A stretch of 64,000 nucleotides of DNA from Paenibacillus sp. ACRRX (GCF_022346885.1 NZ_JAKRNK010000002.1:1-64000); one strand, 5' to 3'; shown: positions 1-9,523, counted from the first letter of the stretch. Numbers and translations are program-made. Notes: generated by a model from the letters alone, not told the origin.

Positions 1-1026
1 GCCGACGACTGCATCTAGCCCGATGGATTTAAATTCATCCATATAAGGCTCGGTGCCAATAAAATGGTCACCTAAAAACATCATTGCTTCGCGACCTTCT
101 TCATGGGTAATATCAACGAGCTCTTTAGCTAACAGTGCCACTTCGCGACGTTGGAAAGCCATAAAGTCCAAGTATGGTTTGGATGGAATCCGATACTGAT
201 TGTTGTAGTAACCTTCGTCAATAATATATTCCGGACGGAACTTATAACCAACTTCACGCTCGAACTGTTCGAGAATATAAGGACTGACGCTAGCGGAATA
301 GCCGTACCAATCCACATATTTCTCTCGACGCAGTTCATCGAATATGAGGGTGAATTGATGGAAGAACGTTGTGAATCGTACTACATTTACATAAGGCTTG
401 TCTCGCAAAAATTCACGCAGTCTGCCTTTAGAGAATTCCTTTGTTTTAGGCTGACGTACGTCAAACGTAATTTGTCGTTCGAAATCCTTCCACTCATTTA
501 CAACGGCGTTGTACATATGAACGGGATCCCAAATCAGATAGGCTAAGAAGCTCACACTATATTCATGGTATGGTATCGTGTTTGTAATGATTACCTGTCC
601 ACTAGCTTCATCATAGCGCCAGAGATTGGTAGGTACGACCTCGCCAGTGGTGCGATCGATAACTTCCCACCAGCGGTAAATATCATCGCGGTTGTTGACT
701 TCTAACAAGTCTTCGCTAATCCCCTCCAATAAACGAATGGAAAGTTCAGTATTTGTAGCAACAACAAATTTCGTTGAAATATAACATTGCTGTACTTCGT
801 CAGGGTTTGCCTTCGCCCAATTGTTGTCTTTGCGGGTTGTATAGTAAGTAGCGTATACTTTCGCTCCACATTCAGCTAGCTCTTGCGGAAAAGTTGTACC
901 GTCTGCATCACGCACAGCATCTGCGCCCCACAACTTCATCGTTTTCAGCGTTTCTCCTACGATATCAAGATCGGTAGGGATGGTAAGGCGCCCGCTGCTT
1001 TGTTTGTTCTGGTTCTGATCGACCAT
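1..1026 (-). CDS. GH112 beta-galactoside phosphorylase (N-terminal 342 residues, cut by window edge)
   Basis: Read directly from the minus strand, this frame stays open from an ATG at 1026 to the window edge. The start has a GGAAGGAG ribosome site. The N-terminus (GRLTIPTDLDIVGETLKTMK, then WGADAVRDADGTTFP) is typical of GH112, the galacto-N-biose/lacto-N-biose/galactosyl-rhamnose phosphorylases. These cytoplasmic enzymes use phosphate to split a beta-galactoside, giving galactose-1-phosphate. A FLGDHFIGTEP segment carries Asp320, the likely general acid by family analogy. The rest of the gene lies outside the window, so the subgroup (GlcNAc, GalNAc or rhamnose acceptor) cannot be decided. 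Its promoter has the same architecture as those of the fucosidase and transporter genes, which places it in the same regulon. Confidence 0.88.
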   Translation of the reverse strand, partial: MVDQNQNKQSSGRLTIPTDLDIVGETLKTMKLWGADAVRDADGTTFPQELAECGAKVYATYYTTRKDNNWAKANPDEVQQCYISTKFVVATNTELSIRLLEGISEDLLEVNNRDDIYRWWEVIDRTTGEVVPTNLWRYDEASGQVIITNTIPYHEYSVSFLAYLIWDPVHMYNAVVNEWKDFERQITFDVRQPKTKEFSKGRLREFLRDKPYVNVVRFTTFFHQFTLIFDELRREKYVDWYGYSASVSPYILEQFEREVGYKFRPEYIIDEGYYNNQYRIPSKPYLDFMAFQRREVALLAKELVDITHEEGREAMMFLGDHFIGTEPYMDEFKSIGLDAVVG

Positions 1027-1064
1027 TTGAATATGCTCCTTCCAAATAACTGATTGTTGATTAC

Positions 1065-1133
1065 ATCATACTCAGTGAGAAAGAGAGACCCAAGGACGGA
1101 TTATGACCTTCCACGGGTAAAATTTTGACCTTT
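1065..1133 (-). promoter_or_regulatory. Promoter and paired activator half-sites of the GH112 gene
   Basis: On the top strand, ATTATGACCTT (TGACC at 1104-1108) and ATTTTGACCTTT (TGACC at 1126-1130) form direct repeats 22 bp apart. On the minus strand, a -10 TATGAT (1065-1070) lies 33 bp beyond the proximal copy, and a weak -35 TTGGGT sits 17 bp before the -10. The same geometry recurs at six other promoters of the sugar locus. This fits an AraC-type activator bound next to RNA polymerase. YesN at 2042-3637 is the local candidate (inference). Confidence 0.72.
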
Positions 1134-1141
1134 CCTACAAA

Positions 1142-1191
1142 AAAAGATATAGATCCCCCCTGCTCGCTGCAGGTTACGATCTATATCTTTT
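1142..1191 (-). terminator. Terminator after the carbohydrate-binding-like gene
   Basis: AAAAGATATAGATC pairs with GATCTATATCTTTT around a 22-nt loop. It has A/T tails on both sides and lies 7 bp beyond the stop at 1198. It separates the yesMN operon from the GH112 promoter. Confidence 0.8.
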
Positions 1192-1197
1192 ATTCGC

Positions 1198-2001
1198 TCA
1201 CTTTACTTCATAGCCGTAAGCTTCAATTTGCGTTAGTGCAGGGAACGGTGACGGGTCAGCAGACTTGATTAAGTTCTTTACTGTCAGGGACTCTACCTGA
1301 CGCGGCGTAAGCTTAATGACCTGCTTTGCATTCGTTTTTGTTAGATGAATCGTTTCACAATCACCATTGGAGAAGCAGACGGTTACTTGCTCCCAATAGT
1401 TATCGTGAGGGAAGTCCGCTCGCAGCGTAAGAGCGATGCAGTCAATTTCTACAGTGCGCCCAAATTGAACGCTCATTTCAGCGTCATCTTGTTGGTTAAT
1501 GCCCCACGACTCAAATGGCCACGCCCCATGACCTGCATTAAAACAATTACCATTAATGGCATTGCGTGCGGCAAACACGGACTCTCCACGTGTTTCCACA
1601 TTCGCAATTGCATGCGGATAACAACTGTCATTCTCATGTTGGTCGAACGGATTAAGGGCTACATTTTTGTAACTGGAGATTTCCGCCGCAGTCGCTAGAC
1701 GCACGCTAAGCGCATGGATGTCCCCACTGTATGATTTCGGATTATAGGAAATTTTCTTCTCTCCACATGGAATAGTAAGTCGATAGCAAGTTGTCGCTAA
1801 ATATACGAACGTTTCAGGCATCGTATCATCAAGCTGCAACATGACATATTGGTTGGGATGCTCGCTCTTTACAACAATTTGGTCACCTTCCTGATAAGGT
1901 TGATGATATACAAGCTGGGCTTGCCCCTGATCAGTTGTAGTGGCCAATACTCTATGATTTACATCATGAATTTCAATCGTAAACTGCGTTAGTGGTGTCA
2001 T
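1198..2001 (-). CDS. Predicted carbohydrate-binding protein of sugar-utilisation operons
   Basis: 267 residues, with no signal peptide or membrane segment, so cytoplasmic. I do not recognise a named family with certainty. The C-terminal half (about 115-265) has the look of a discoidin-like beta-sandwich: the NVALNPFDQHEN start, the FESWGINQQ segment and the DNYWEQVTVCFSNG stretch. The N-terminal half looks like a small beta domain. Proteins of this type occur beside YesMN regulators and glycan-degrading enzymes in Paenibacillus, but the role is unknown. It is the last gene of the apparent GH88-yesM-yesN operon, 40 bp after yesN, and ends at a strong terminator. Confidence 0.6.
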   Translation of the reverse strand: MTPLTQFTIEIHDVNHRVLATTTDQGQAQLVYHQPYQEGDQIVVKSEHPNQYVMLQLDDTMPETFVYLATTCYRLTIPCGEKKISYNPKSYSGDIHALSVRLATAAEISSYKNVALNPFDQHENDSCYPHAIANVETRGESVFAARNAINGNCFNAGHGAWPFESWGINQQDDAEMSVQFGRTVEIDCIALTLRADFPHDNYWEQVTVCFSNGDCETIHLTKTNAKQVIKLTPRQVESLTVKNLIKSADPSPFPALTQIEAYGYEVK

Positions 2002-2041
2002 AAGATGATCATCTCTTTCCTTAATTTATATTTTGAAAGAT

Positions 2042-3637
2042 TTACGAATATTCGTTCTTATACTCACTAGGTGTTACGCACATATACTTTTTGAATACTT
2101 TAGAGAAATAGGTACGGTCTGAGTAACCTAGTGTCAGTGCTATCTGCTCCAGCGTGTGCCCAGATGTTTTCAACATTTGTGAAGCAATATTCATTTTGTA
2201 CTGATGTACATAATCAGTAAAATTGCTGCCAGTCAAGCGTTTGAAATAGCGTGAGAAGTAACTTGGATTCAAATACAAATAACGCGCAATATCAATGGAA
2301 GTAATACTATCGGCTAAATTTTGATCGATATAATGTTGAATTTGCTGTAACTTAGGTTCATGGCTGCTAGCTTGTGTACCTCGCCCTTGTTTCCCCTGTT
2401 TATCATTAGACATGGCCATCGCAGTTAGCGGGCGTTCCGCTAATGCAAGCACATCAACAAGGGTCCGTGACTGCTCCATATAATTGTAAATTGCTTCATT
2501 GAGTCTAACCGAAGCTCCAATCGTCAGCTCGCGTAAGCAAGCTTGCAGCTCATGCAGGAATGCAGCAGGTTCAATCATTCTCGCCTGAAAATTTTGCTTC
2601 ATATCCCCAATAATACGTTGTATGCCATCTATATCATGAATAGCTAATGCCTGCTTCAGTTCAACCTTATAGTTGTCCAACTCCCCTGCAGGCAATTGCA
2701 ACCTTGTTCGCCCCATCGCCTGCTGCTGATCAGTAATCAGCATCGACTCCCCACCATAAAACTCATATTTATGGCTTAATAAGGAGTGATAACACGTACC
2801 CAGTTGCTTAAGCTGCAGCTTATCACTAACCGCGACGCTTACCAGCTTCAATTTCATATATTGTGTAACTCGCTCTTTCAATTTTTGCAAATAGCTGTTG
2901 AAGTGCAGCACGTTGTTATCTGCTAAATTATCGTGATAGTTATACACAATGACAAGATGCTGCTGCTGCAAAAATGGTGTGATCCCTTCATAGTTTCGTG
3001 CTAGCTCTTCCGCAATATTGTAGGCGGCATAACAAATTAACGATAACGATTGCTGTGAGTAATGTTCATCGTAACTAGCATACTGTACGTGAACAAGACT
3101 GAGCATATAGAAAGGACTGTTCCAACTTACTCCAATGCTAGCAGCATAATTAAGGATTTCGTCCACATTCGTTCGATCAAGCACTCTCTGTAATAAACCT
3201 TGTTTGAATAACTGTGAATTATAGGTTGAAGGTTGTACACTTACAGACGAGGTTTGCTTTTTCAGTAAGCTCAGTGACTTCAACAAACTTTGCTGCAACT
3301 GCTCTGCTGTTAACTGATCTTTAATTAAATAATCGTCAGCCTGAAGCTTAAGCGCCTGTCTCGCATAGTTGAAGTCTTCATGACAGGTTAAGAAAATGAC
3401 ACGTACATCCGGTTTGATTTGGCGAAACTGTTCTGCTAGCTCAATCCCATTCGTCTGTGGCAAGCCGATATCCGTTATCACAATGTCTGGAACGGTCTGC
3501 TGAAACAGGTGGATTGCTTTTACACTGGAATACGTGGCAGCTACAACTTTCGACTGTAATTGTTCCCAATCTATCATTTGCTGCAACAATTTGAGCATTG
3601 GCACATCATCATCAATAAGCATCACTTTGTATATCAC
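2042..3637 (-). CDS. yesN: YesN-type response regulator with AraC DNA-binding domain
   Basis: 531 residues. A receiver domain (1-120) has the acidic pocket LIDDD and phosphoacceptor Asp56 in DIVITDIGLP. A long central region (about 130-420) is variable in this family. A C-terminal AraC-type double helix-turn-helix follows (about 430-528: SIDIARYLYLNPSYFSRYF, then LGYSDRTYFSKVFKKY). Family members are phosphorylated by YesM-type kinases and activate glycan-utilisation operons by binding direct repeats. It overlaps yesM by 26 nt, so the two are translationally coupled. The repeated TGACC direct repeats upstream of seven transcription units in this locus are its likely targets, which is inference from proximity and site geometry. 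Confidence 0.9.
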   Translation of the reverse strand: MIYKVMLIDDDVPMLKLLQQMIDWEQLQSKVVAATYSSVKAIHLFQQTVPDIVITDIGLPQTNGIELAEQFRQIKPDVRVIFLTCHEDFNYARQALKLQADDYLIKDQLTAEQLQQSLLKSLSLLKKQTSSVSVQPSTYNSQLFKQGLLQRVLDRTNVDEILNYAASIGVSWNSPFYMLSLVHVQYASYDEHYSQQSLSLICYAAYNIAEELARNYEGITPFLQQQHLVIVYNYHDNLADNNVLHFNSYLQKLKERVTQYMKLKLVSVAVSDKLQLKQLGTCYHSLLSHKYEFYGGESMLITDQQQAMGRTRLQLPAGELDNYKVELKQALAIHDIDGIQRIIGDMKQNFQARMIEPAAFLHELQACLRELTIGASVRLNEAIYNYMEQSRTLVDVLALAERPLTAMAMSNDKQGKQGRGTQASSHEPKLQQIQHYIDQNLADSITSIDIARYLYLNPSYFSRYFKRLTGSNFTDYVHQYKMNIASQMLKTSGHTLEQIALTLGYSDRTYFSKVFKKYMCVTPSEYKNEYS

Positions 3638-5378
3638 TGGTTGTCCCCCCGCTTGATGTCACTGGAATCTGCATCCGTGCCGTTATCCCATTATACCTGT
3701 TATGTGCAAAAGAAAGCGTAGCATCTGAACCGAAAGATAGTATCAAGCGTTGAGCGACATTAACCAATCCGACCCGCTCATAACTAGGATCAGGTTCATC
3801 ACTGCAGCGCAGCACGCTTTCATTCAGCCGATGCAACATGGATTCATCCATACCTGCTCCATTGTCGGCAACCTCAATAATGATTGTATCTGAGTCCTGA
3901 TAGACAGAGATCCAAATTTGAGATTGCTTGCGCATAGTATCATTGCCCAATATATCCTCTATATCTACATCAGTGTCGACAAAGCCATGTATAATCGCAT
4001 TTTCAACTAACGGCTGTAGTAATAATTTTGGAAACTTAAGCAACTGCAATTGTGGCTCTACATCGACTTGCAGTTGAATTGGAATGTCACTGCGCATTTG
4101 CATAATATCAATGTAGTGAGCCATTAACTCACACTCTTCTTGCACGGTTGCCAATGTATTAAATTTCATATAGGCACGCAGTAAGCTCATTAAAGAGTCA
4201 ATTCTGCCACTATGCAGTCGATCATCCTGCAGCATTAAGCTGCACTTAATTGAATTAAGTGTATTCAACAGAAAGTGGGGGCGAATTTGCATAAACAGCG
4301 CCTCCAGCTCCAACACACGTCTTTGCTCCTGCTGCCGCTCCATCTCATAAATGGACTGTTGCAGCTGATCCAACATCAAGTTAAACGTCTTACTCACCGC
4401 TGCTAGCTCATCTTCTCCCTTAACTTGTAACCTGACATCTAGCTTACCGTTACCAAATTGTCCTGCTACCTGCTGTAATTGCTCAATTGGACGGTGCAGT
4501 CGTTTAGAGATCAGCAGCGCAAATAAAGAGAATATAAGGACAAAAAGCATGACTTCAGCAGCACCGATATAAAGTGTTCTTGAAAAGATACCTCTAAACG
4601 TGTTGTTGCTCATCTCATACACAAGCTTCCACCCGTTTTTGCTTAGTACGACTTCGGAACGCATACGACTGTCCATCTTATTTGTATCAGATGCAAGCAA
4701 TTGTGTTGAGCCAGCAATCCGCTCACCATGATCATCTAAGAGGGCAACATCCCATGACTTAACCGATTTTAATGCATTTTCGAAATAGGACTGTTCAATT
4801 CCAATCAGCAGCACTGCCGTATGCCCTTTACTGACACGATCATAGATGACACGAGCAATATAATATTTACTCGCGCCTTCTTCTTCGAGTAGTCCTAACC
4901 ACTGTAGCCGTTCTGGCTGTTGGAAATTAATTTTGCTATACAATTCGGGCAAATGTGGTATTAATTTAGCCGGCTCATCATCTCCTGAAGGGATAATAAA
5001 ATGCTGGCGGTTAATTAAGTACATATGCGTCTGCCTATTCAACGTTTTCGAATTGATAAGCGAAAATACAGCTTTGATTTGTGAGAAATTCTCATAATCA
5101 GCAAAACTATTTAACTGCTTCACATCCGCAAATTGACGCAAGCTCGTTTTGAAGCCTGTATCGTTTACAATATAATGGGAGGCAAATGTAGCATCATCGA
5201 TCGTTTTGCTAAATTCTGCACCGATTACATTCAACATGTTTTCGTTCGTTGCATGGAGCTTATCCAGCATCGATTCTTTAATTAAATAAAACGATTGCAC
5301 AGATACAGCTACCATCGGTACGATAATAAACAGCAAGAAGGAAAGTAACATTCGTTTATAATAAGTTAAGTTGAACAT
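3612..5378 (-). CDS. yesM: YesM-type membrane sensor histidine kinase
   Basis: 588 residues. Transmembrane segments lie near 11-31 and 268-292 and enclose an extracytoplasmic Cache-like sensor. HAMP (about 293-345) is followed by a His_kinase domain with the H-box MQIRPHFLLNTLNS, an N-box LLLQPLVENAIIHGF and the ATP-site motif VADNGAGM. It would sense an extracellular saccharide or a transporter state and phosphorylate YesN. It is preceded by a GGAAGGGAAG ribosome site and lies 74 bp after the GH88 gene, with no terminator between, so it is probably cotranscribed with GH88. That would give positive feedback from the GH88 promoter. Confidence 0.9.
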   Translation of the reverse strand: MFNLTYYKRMLLSFLLFIIVPMVAVSVQSFYLIKESMLDKLHATNENMLNVIGAEFSKTIDDATFASHYIVNDTGFKTSLRQFADVKQLNSFADYENFSQIKAVFSLINSKTLNRQTHMYLINRQHFIIPSGDDEPAKLIPHLPELYSKINFQQPERLQWLGLLEEEGASKYYIARVIYDRVSKGHTAVLLIGIEQSYFENALKSVKSWDVALLDDHGERIAGSTQLLASDTNKMDSRMRSEVVLSKNGWKLVYEMSNNTFRGIFSRTLYIGAAEVMLFVLIFSLFALLISKRLHRPIEQLQQVAGQFGNGKLDVRLQVKGEDELAAVSKTFNLMLDQLQQSIYEMERQQEQRRVLELEALFMQIRPHFLLNTLNSIKCSLMLQDDRLHSGRIDSLMSLLRAYMKFNTLATVQEECELMAHYIDIMQMRSDIPIQLQVDVEPQLQLLKFPKLLLQPLVENAIIHGFVDTDVDIEDILGNDTMRKQSQIWISVYQDSDTIIIEVADNGAGMDESMLHRLNESVLRCSDEPDPSYERVGLVNVAQRLILSFGSDATLSFAHNRYNGITARMQIPVTSSGGTTSDIQSDAY

Positions 5379-5452
5379 GATGTTTGCGTCACTTCCCTTC
5401 CTTTGACATCCGTTACTGTTCAGACCAAATCATCGACTTTATCTTCTTACTT

Positions 5453-6640
5453 CTATTTACGCTCATACCAATAGCCAGGAATACCGCGTGCAAGACGCAT
5501 TAGTGCTTCTAAGTAATAATAATCGCCCCAAATCATATAATCATCCGGGGACAACCCACCATGGACATAGTACGAGCCATGCTTAAGCAAACCTTCCGCT
5601 GCATCGTCACCAATCGTAGCGTAGTTGTTCATCAACGACTCCATACTGGTTGCCAGCATCTTCTCGAAATAGGGGCGATCGGGGTCAGCATCATCCAGAT
5701 GTGAGATAAGCTCCACCAGTCCGGCAGCTACAATCGCTGATGCTGAACTATCGCGGTACGTATCAGCCGCCACAGGTGCGTTGAAATCCCAATAAGCAAC
5801 ATTGTCCTCAGGCAAATGCTCAAGGAAATAGCGCGCCATGCGCTTAGAAGTCTCCAAAAATGCTGCATTTCTCGTATATCGATAGGAAAGTGCAAAACCA
5901 TATACGCCCCAAGCTTGCCCCCGCGTCCACGTCGAACCATTGCTATGGCCCTGATGAGTAGCACCACCGATTGGAACACCAGTCTTGGGTTCAAAGAAGA
6001 ATGTATGATACGAGCTATCATCACCTCTAACGATATAGCGCCGCGTTTTCTCTGCTTGGATTTCTGCAATTTCTCGATACTTCGGATCACCGGTCTGTTC
6101 GCTTGCCCAATACAACAATGGCAGATTAAGCAAACAGTCGATAATGATTCGACCCGCTTCTTGCTCATTATCTTGCGCTCCCCAAGCTTGAATGTAGCCG
6201 CTGCCATCGCTCGTGTTACGCCAACGATTCAATAAATGATCAGCTGCATCCAGTGTCAACTCACGAGCACGATCATCGCCTGTAATGATCCACTGCGCCT
6301 TGGAAGACAAGCTAAATAGGAAGCCAATATCATGATGGTCCAATACAACTTTTTGCTCCAACCGCTGACGGAAACTAGCCACTGTAGCTTCTGCTGCCTG
6401 CCGGTAACGTTCATCTTGTGAATACTCATAGCACAGCCACAATATTCCCGACCAGAAGCCATTTGTCCAGTCGTTGTTATCGTTTAGTTGATATTTCCCA
6501 TTAAGGCTAATATGCGGAAACTGAGTTCCAAACTTCTCAATATTGATTAGCGTTTTCGCTAGAATGTCTTCAATTGCATGTGTGTAAAGTTTATTTGCTT
6601 GCATCACCGTTGTTTGCGTTCCCTCTGTAGACATCTGCAT
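5453..6640 (-). CDS. GH88 unsaturated glucuronyl hydrolase
   Basis: 395 residues, no signal peptide, the usual size for GH88. It has the (alpha/alpha)6 barrel signatures DWTNGFWSGILWLCYEYS, HHDIGFLFS, ARGQAWG-like TWTRGQAWGVYGFA and MIWGDYYYLEALMR. Asp104 (DHHDIGF) and Asp168 (IIIDCLLNLPLL) match the two conserved acidic residues of UGL. The enzyme hydrates the 4,5-double bond of a terminal unsaturated glucuronate left by a lyase and releases 5-keto-4-deoxyuronate, which enters the KduI pathway encoded nearby. It acts in the cytoplasm on imported oligosaccharides and pairs logically with the PL8 lyase at 17927-22312. GH88 substrates include chondroitin, hyaluronan, gellan and xanthan fragments, and the sequence alone does not tell which. 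Confidence 0.92.
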   Translation of the reverse strand: MQMSTEGTQTTVMQANKLYTHAIEDILAKTLINIEKFGTQFPHISLNGKYQLNDNNDWTNGFWSGILWLCYEYSQDERYRQAAEATVASFRQRLEQKVVLDHHDIGFLFSLSSKAQWIITGDDRARELTLDAADHLLNRWRNTSDGSGYIQAWGAQDNEQEAGRIIIDCLLNLPLLYWASEQTGDPKYREIAEIQAEKTRRYIVRGDDSSYHTFFFEPKTGVPIGGATHQGHSNGSTWTRGQAWGVYGFALSYRYTRNAAFLETSKRMARYFLEHLPEDNVAYWDFNAPVAADTYRDSSASAIVAAGLVELISHLDDADPDRPYFEKMLATSMESLMNNYATIGDDAAEGLLKHGSYYVHGGLSPDDYMIWGDYYYLEALMRLARGIPGYWYERK

Positions 6641-6679
6641 TTCAGTCCTCTCTCAGAAAAATAACTCAATGCTAACTAT

Positions 6680-6745
6680 ATGATAGCGGAAACATCCCGC
6701 ATAATGTAAGCGTATTTTTTTGTAGATGTGTGCACAATTTTTACC
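6680..6745 (-). promoter_or_regulatory. GH88-yesMN promoter with activator site and cre-like box
   Basis: A -10 TATCAT (top 6680-6685) has an ATTTTTACCTTT box on the top strand (TTACC 6741-6745) at the constant distance seen in the locus, 56 bp from the -10. The proximal half-site position (6719-6723) is degenerate. TGATAGCGGAAACA at 6681-6694 resembles a CcpA cre site (12 of 14 positions of TGWAANCGNTNWCA) and overlaps the -10, which would give glucose repression (inference). Confidence 0.55.
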
Positions 6746-6761
6746 TTTTGATTTATTTTCC

Positions 6762-8585
6762 TTACCTTCTATTCACTTTCACCGTTGTCGTTTGCTCGTT
6801 ATAGTGCACAATTACTTGATCTTCTGTCAGCTTCACCTCAGGCAATTGCGACTCGCAACCAGCAGGAACTCCTGCCATCACACTTACTAATACATGTGTG
6901 CCTGGCTGAAGTTCTGCACGCAGTGCAGGCATCAATGTACGCTCATAGAATAGATTGGTGTTAGGCTCGACGCGAATCATCTCTGCTTGTGTGAATCCTG
7001 TAACCGCCTTGGCGATGGTGTTCCCGACAGGCGAATCGTAACTTGCCCAGCTCGCCTCGACTACAGCTGTGTCGTCACTGCTAACCGTGGCAAACGGCGC
7101 AGAGAAACTGGCATCATAAGCAATTAATGCACGGCTGGTTTCCAACTCGTGAATGCGTACGTGGCTGTCACCACAAGGGACAATCGTACTCCGAATCATA
7201 ACTCCCGCTTGCGGCTGCCAGTTATGCACAAGTCGATCTTCATGCAGCTCATAGCTCGTGTCGAGCGGCTTATCACGAAAATGTACGCCATCCTCACTAA
7301 CAGCAAGCACACTATCAAAAGCACCTTCGTAATAGTAATAATTACTGCGCGGCACACTAAAGCCAAACACAGTCGAATAGACAAATTTAGAGTACTTGGC
7401 GCAAGCATGGTTCTGATAGCCAATAAATTGACCTACCGGATACATAAGCACATGCTGCGAATGATGCGTATGTTCAATCATCGCCTTCATGCTTGGCAGC
7501 GACAGTCGATCCACTGATACCTTTTGCTCTACTTCCTCTGCCTGCCAATACGGATGGTCATCCGAAACAGCAAGCAATAAGAAACTTTTGAACGCCCAGT
7601 ATGGGGAACCCGCACCGTTGTAGCCCTCGCCCATGACCAAGTTTTGATAATGATAGCCTACGCTTAGCACGCCATCTGCCGTAAATATATTATGATTCAT
7701 CCAGCTTCGCATATTGCGTGCATACAAACCTTTAATAACGCCCCATGGTAGCGCTTCAACATCAGCCAACACAAGCGCACTCCAGAAGCTGGCTTGCGCA
7801 AAGCGATACGCTAGACTGCGACCGAAAGGAATCGCCTCTCCCTTGCTATCGAACCAATACTGGTAGCTGCGTGCAAAAAGAATAGCCCGTTCTTTTAACC
7901 TAGCCGCCCGCTCTGGATCTTCATCTCCCATAAACGTAACGTAGATTAAGCTATAGTAATGAAACGCCCATGGGATATAATAATCAAACTGCTGATCCAC
8001 ACCGTCAAAATACCAGCCATCGCCGACATAGCACGACTCAATCAGGGCAAAATCTTGTTCAATCATCTCCTGAGAATAATTCATGCCTAGCCGTTTCAGT
8101 GCCACATTAACTAAGATACGAAAGAAATGCCAATTATTCGGTGCCAAACGACGTTCATTAATTTGCCATAACCAGTCTGCCAAATGCTGCTGTTCCGTCT
8201 CGGATAGAACATCCCACGTTTTGTCTGGTGCAAGCAGCAGCGTAGTTGCGATCGATGCCATCTCGACCAGCAGCTGATCTCCGTCCCTCATCTTACCATA
8301 ATAGTGTTCGCTGTGCGGGTTGCAGCACGCCGCAAGTCCATGCATCCATTGCTGTCGAAGCTGCTCGTCATCATAATGGACGAGAAAAGGTCCCAATCCC
8401 CACAATATTCTTAAGAATCCTTCGGCATCTCTGCGACTTTCGGTATAGATCGTACCGTGGGTTCCTAATGCTAAGTGTCCCGGCTGCTCTGCTGATCGTG
8501 ACCTTAGCGGCTGTACTAACGTCAGTAGTGCTGCTGCTATATCGTCACGATTTTTCCACTGCATTTTACGTATTTCTTCTATCAC
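6762..8585 (-). CDS. DUF2264 domain protein, putative glycan-active enzyme
   Basis: 607 residues, cytoplasmic, covering the usual length of DUF2264 proteins. The first about 370 residues form an alpha-toroid-like region rich in aromatic and acidic motifs (NNWHFFRILVNVALK, DGWYFDGVDQQFDYYIPWAF, YQYWFDSKGEAIPFGRS). A C-terminal beta-rich part starts near 380. The overall plan resembles alpha/alpha-barrel lyases and hydrolases, and the family is repeatedly found in pectin and glycosaminoglycan loci. The activity is not established, so I assign none. A terminator at 8661-8694 separates it from the kduI-kduD unit. No TGACC-type promoter is visible before it, so its transcription may depend on readthrough. 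Confidence 0.8.
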   Translation of the reverse strand: MIEEIRKMQWKNRDDIAAALLTLVQPLRSRSAEQPGHLALGTHGTIYTESRRDAEGFLRILWGLGPFLVHYDDEQLRQQWMHGLAACCNPHSEHYYGKMRDGDQLLVEMASIATTLLLAPDKTWDVLSETEQQHLADWLWQINERRLAPNNWHFFRILVNVALKRLGMNYSQEMIEQDFALIESCYVGDGWYFDGVDQQFDYYIPWAFHYYSLIYVTFMGDEDPERAARLKERAILFARSYQYWFDSKGEAIPFGRSLAYRFAQASFWSALVLADVEALPWGVIKGLYARNMRSWMNHNIFTADGVLSVGYHYQNLVMGEGYNGAGSPYWAFKSFLLLAVSDDHPYWQAEEVEQKVSVDRLSLPSMKAMIEHTHHSQHVLMYPVGQFIGYQNHACAKYSKFVYSTVFGFSVPRSNYYYYEGAFDSVLAVSEDGVHFRDKPLDTSYELHEDRLVHNWQPQAGVMIRSTIVPCGDSHVRIHELETSRALIAYDASFSAPFATVSSDDTAVVEASWASYDSPVGNTIAKAVTGFTQAEMIRVEPNTNLFYERTLMPALRAELQPGTHVLVSVMAGVPAGCESQLPEVKLTEDQVIVHYNEQTTTVKVNRR

Positions 8586-8660
8586 GATTGTTCTCCCTCT
8601 CTATCCGTTTTAACAGCAAGACAAACCTCTTCACTCCCCTTGCGCACCTAACGAAATTAC

Positions 8661-8694
8661 AAAGACTAACAGCTAAATGCTCCTGTTAGTCTTT
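8661..8694 (-). terminator. Terminator after the KduD-like gene
   Basis: GACTAACAG (8664-8672) pairs with CTGTTAGTC (8683-8691) around a 10-nt loop. T-rich tails lie on both sides and it is 23 bp past the stop at 8717. Confidence 0.75.
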
Positions 8695-8716
8695 ATTTTG
8701 ATCTTCCTATTCGAAA

Positions 8717-9523
8717 TTAAGGCTGCTTACCGATATAGGCAAGAATTCCACCATCAACATATAAAATGTGCCCATTGATAAAGTCACTAGCTGGTGAAGC
8801 TAAGAATACCGCAGGACCTGCTAAATCCTCCGTTTCGCCCCAACGCTCAGCAGGTGTCTTGGCAATAATAAACGAATCAAAAGGATGACGGCTGCCATCA
8901 GCTTGTAGTTCACGCAACGGCGCTGTTTGTGGCGTAGCAATGTAGCCTGGGCCGATACCATTACATTGGATGTTATATTTTCCATATTCAGAAGCGATAT
9001 TGCGAGTTAACATCTTGAGACCGCCTTTAGCAGCAGCATAAGCAGACACGGTCTCCCGCCCTAATTCGCTCATCATCGAGCAAATATTGATAATTTTACC
9101 GCCACCTTTATTCATCATCCCTGGAATAACCGCTTTGGAGACGATAAATGGTCCGTTCAAGTCAATATCAATTACTTCCCGGAACTCCTCCGCACTCATT
9201 TCGATCATTGGAATCCGCTTAATAATGCCAGCATTGTTGACTAGAATATCGATAACTCCAACTTCCGCTTCAATCTGCTGCACCATCGCTTGTACACCTG
9301 GCTCGTCGGTTACGTCGCATACATATCCGTGTGCATCAATTCCTACTTCCTTATAAGCAGCGATACCGCGTTCTACACCTTCTGGCTTGCGATCATTAAA
9401 TACAATTTTTGCACCCGCACGCGCCAGAGCGCATGCCAATTCAAATCCAATCCCATACACTGCACCTGTAACGAGAGCTACCTTACCATCAAGGCGGAAA
9501 CGTTCTACCGAAAATTGTGACAT
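8717..9523 (-). CDS. kduD: KduD-like short-chain dehydrogenase (2-dehydro-3-deoxygluconate forming)
   Basis: 268 residues from the ATG at 9523, chosen because GAAGGGAG lies 7 nt upstream; an ATG 27 nt earlier lacks a site. The classical SDR plan is present: cofactor loop TGAVYGIGFELA, NNAG (ILVNNAGIIKR), catalytic Ser and YAAAK (SAYAAAKGGLKM), and a C-terminal DGG. Neighbouring kduI and kdgK indicate reduction of 3-deoxy-D-glycero-2,5-hexodiulosonate to 2-keto-3-deoxygluconate with NAD(P)H. By sequence alone it could also be called gluconate 5-dehydrogenase; the two activities share one subfamily. It lies 41 bp after kduI in the same unit. Confidence 0.85.
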   Translation of the reverse strand: MSQFSVERFRLDGKVALVTGAVYGIGFELACALARAGAKIVFNDRKPEGVERGIAAYKEVGIDAHGYVCDVTDEPGVQAMVQQIEAEVGVIDILVNNAGIIKRIPMIEMSAEEFREVIDIDLNGPFIVSKAVIPGMMNKGGGKIINICSMMSELGRETVSAYAAAKGGLKMLTRNIASEYGKYNIQCNGIGPGYIATPQTAPLRELQADGSRHPFDSFIIAKTPAERWGETEDLAGPAVFLASPASDFINGHILYVDGGILAYIGKQP

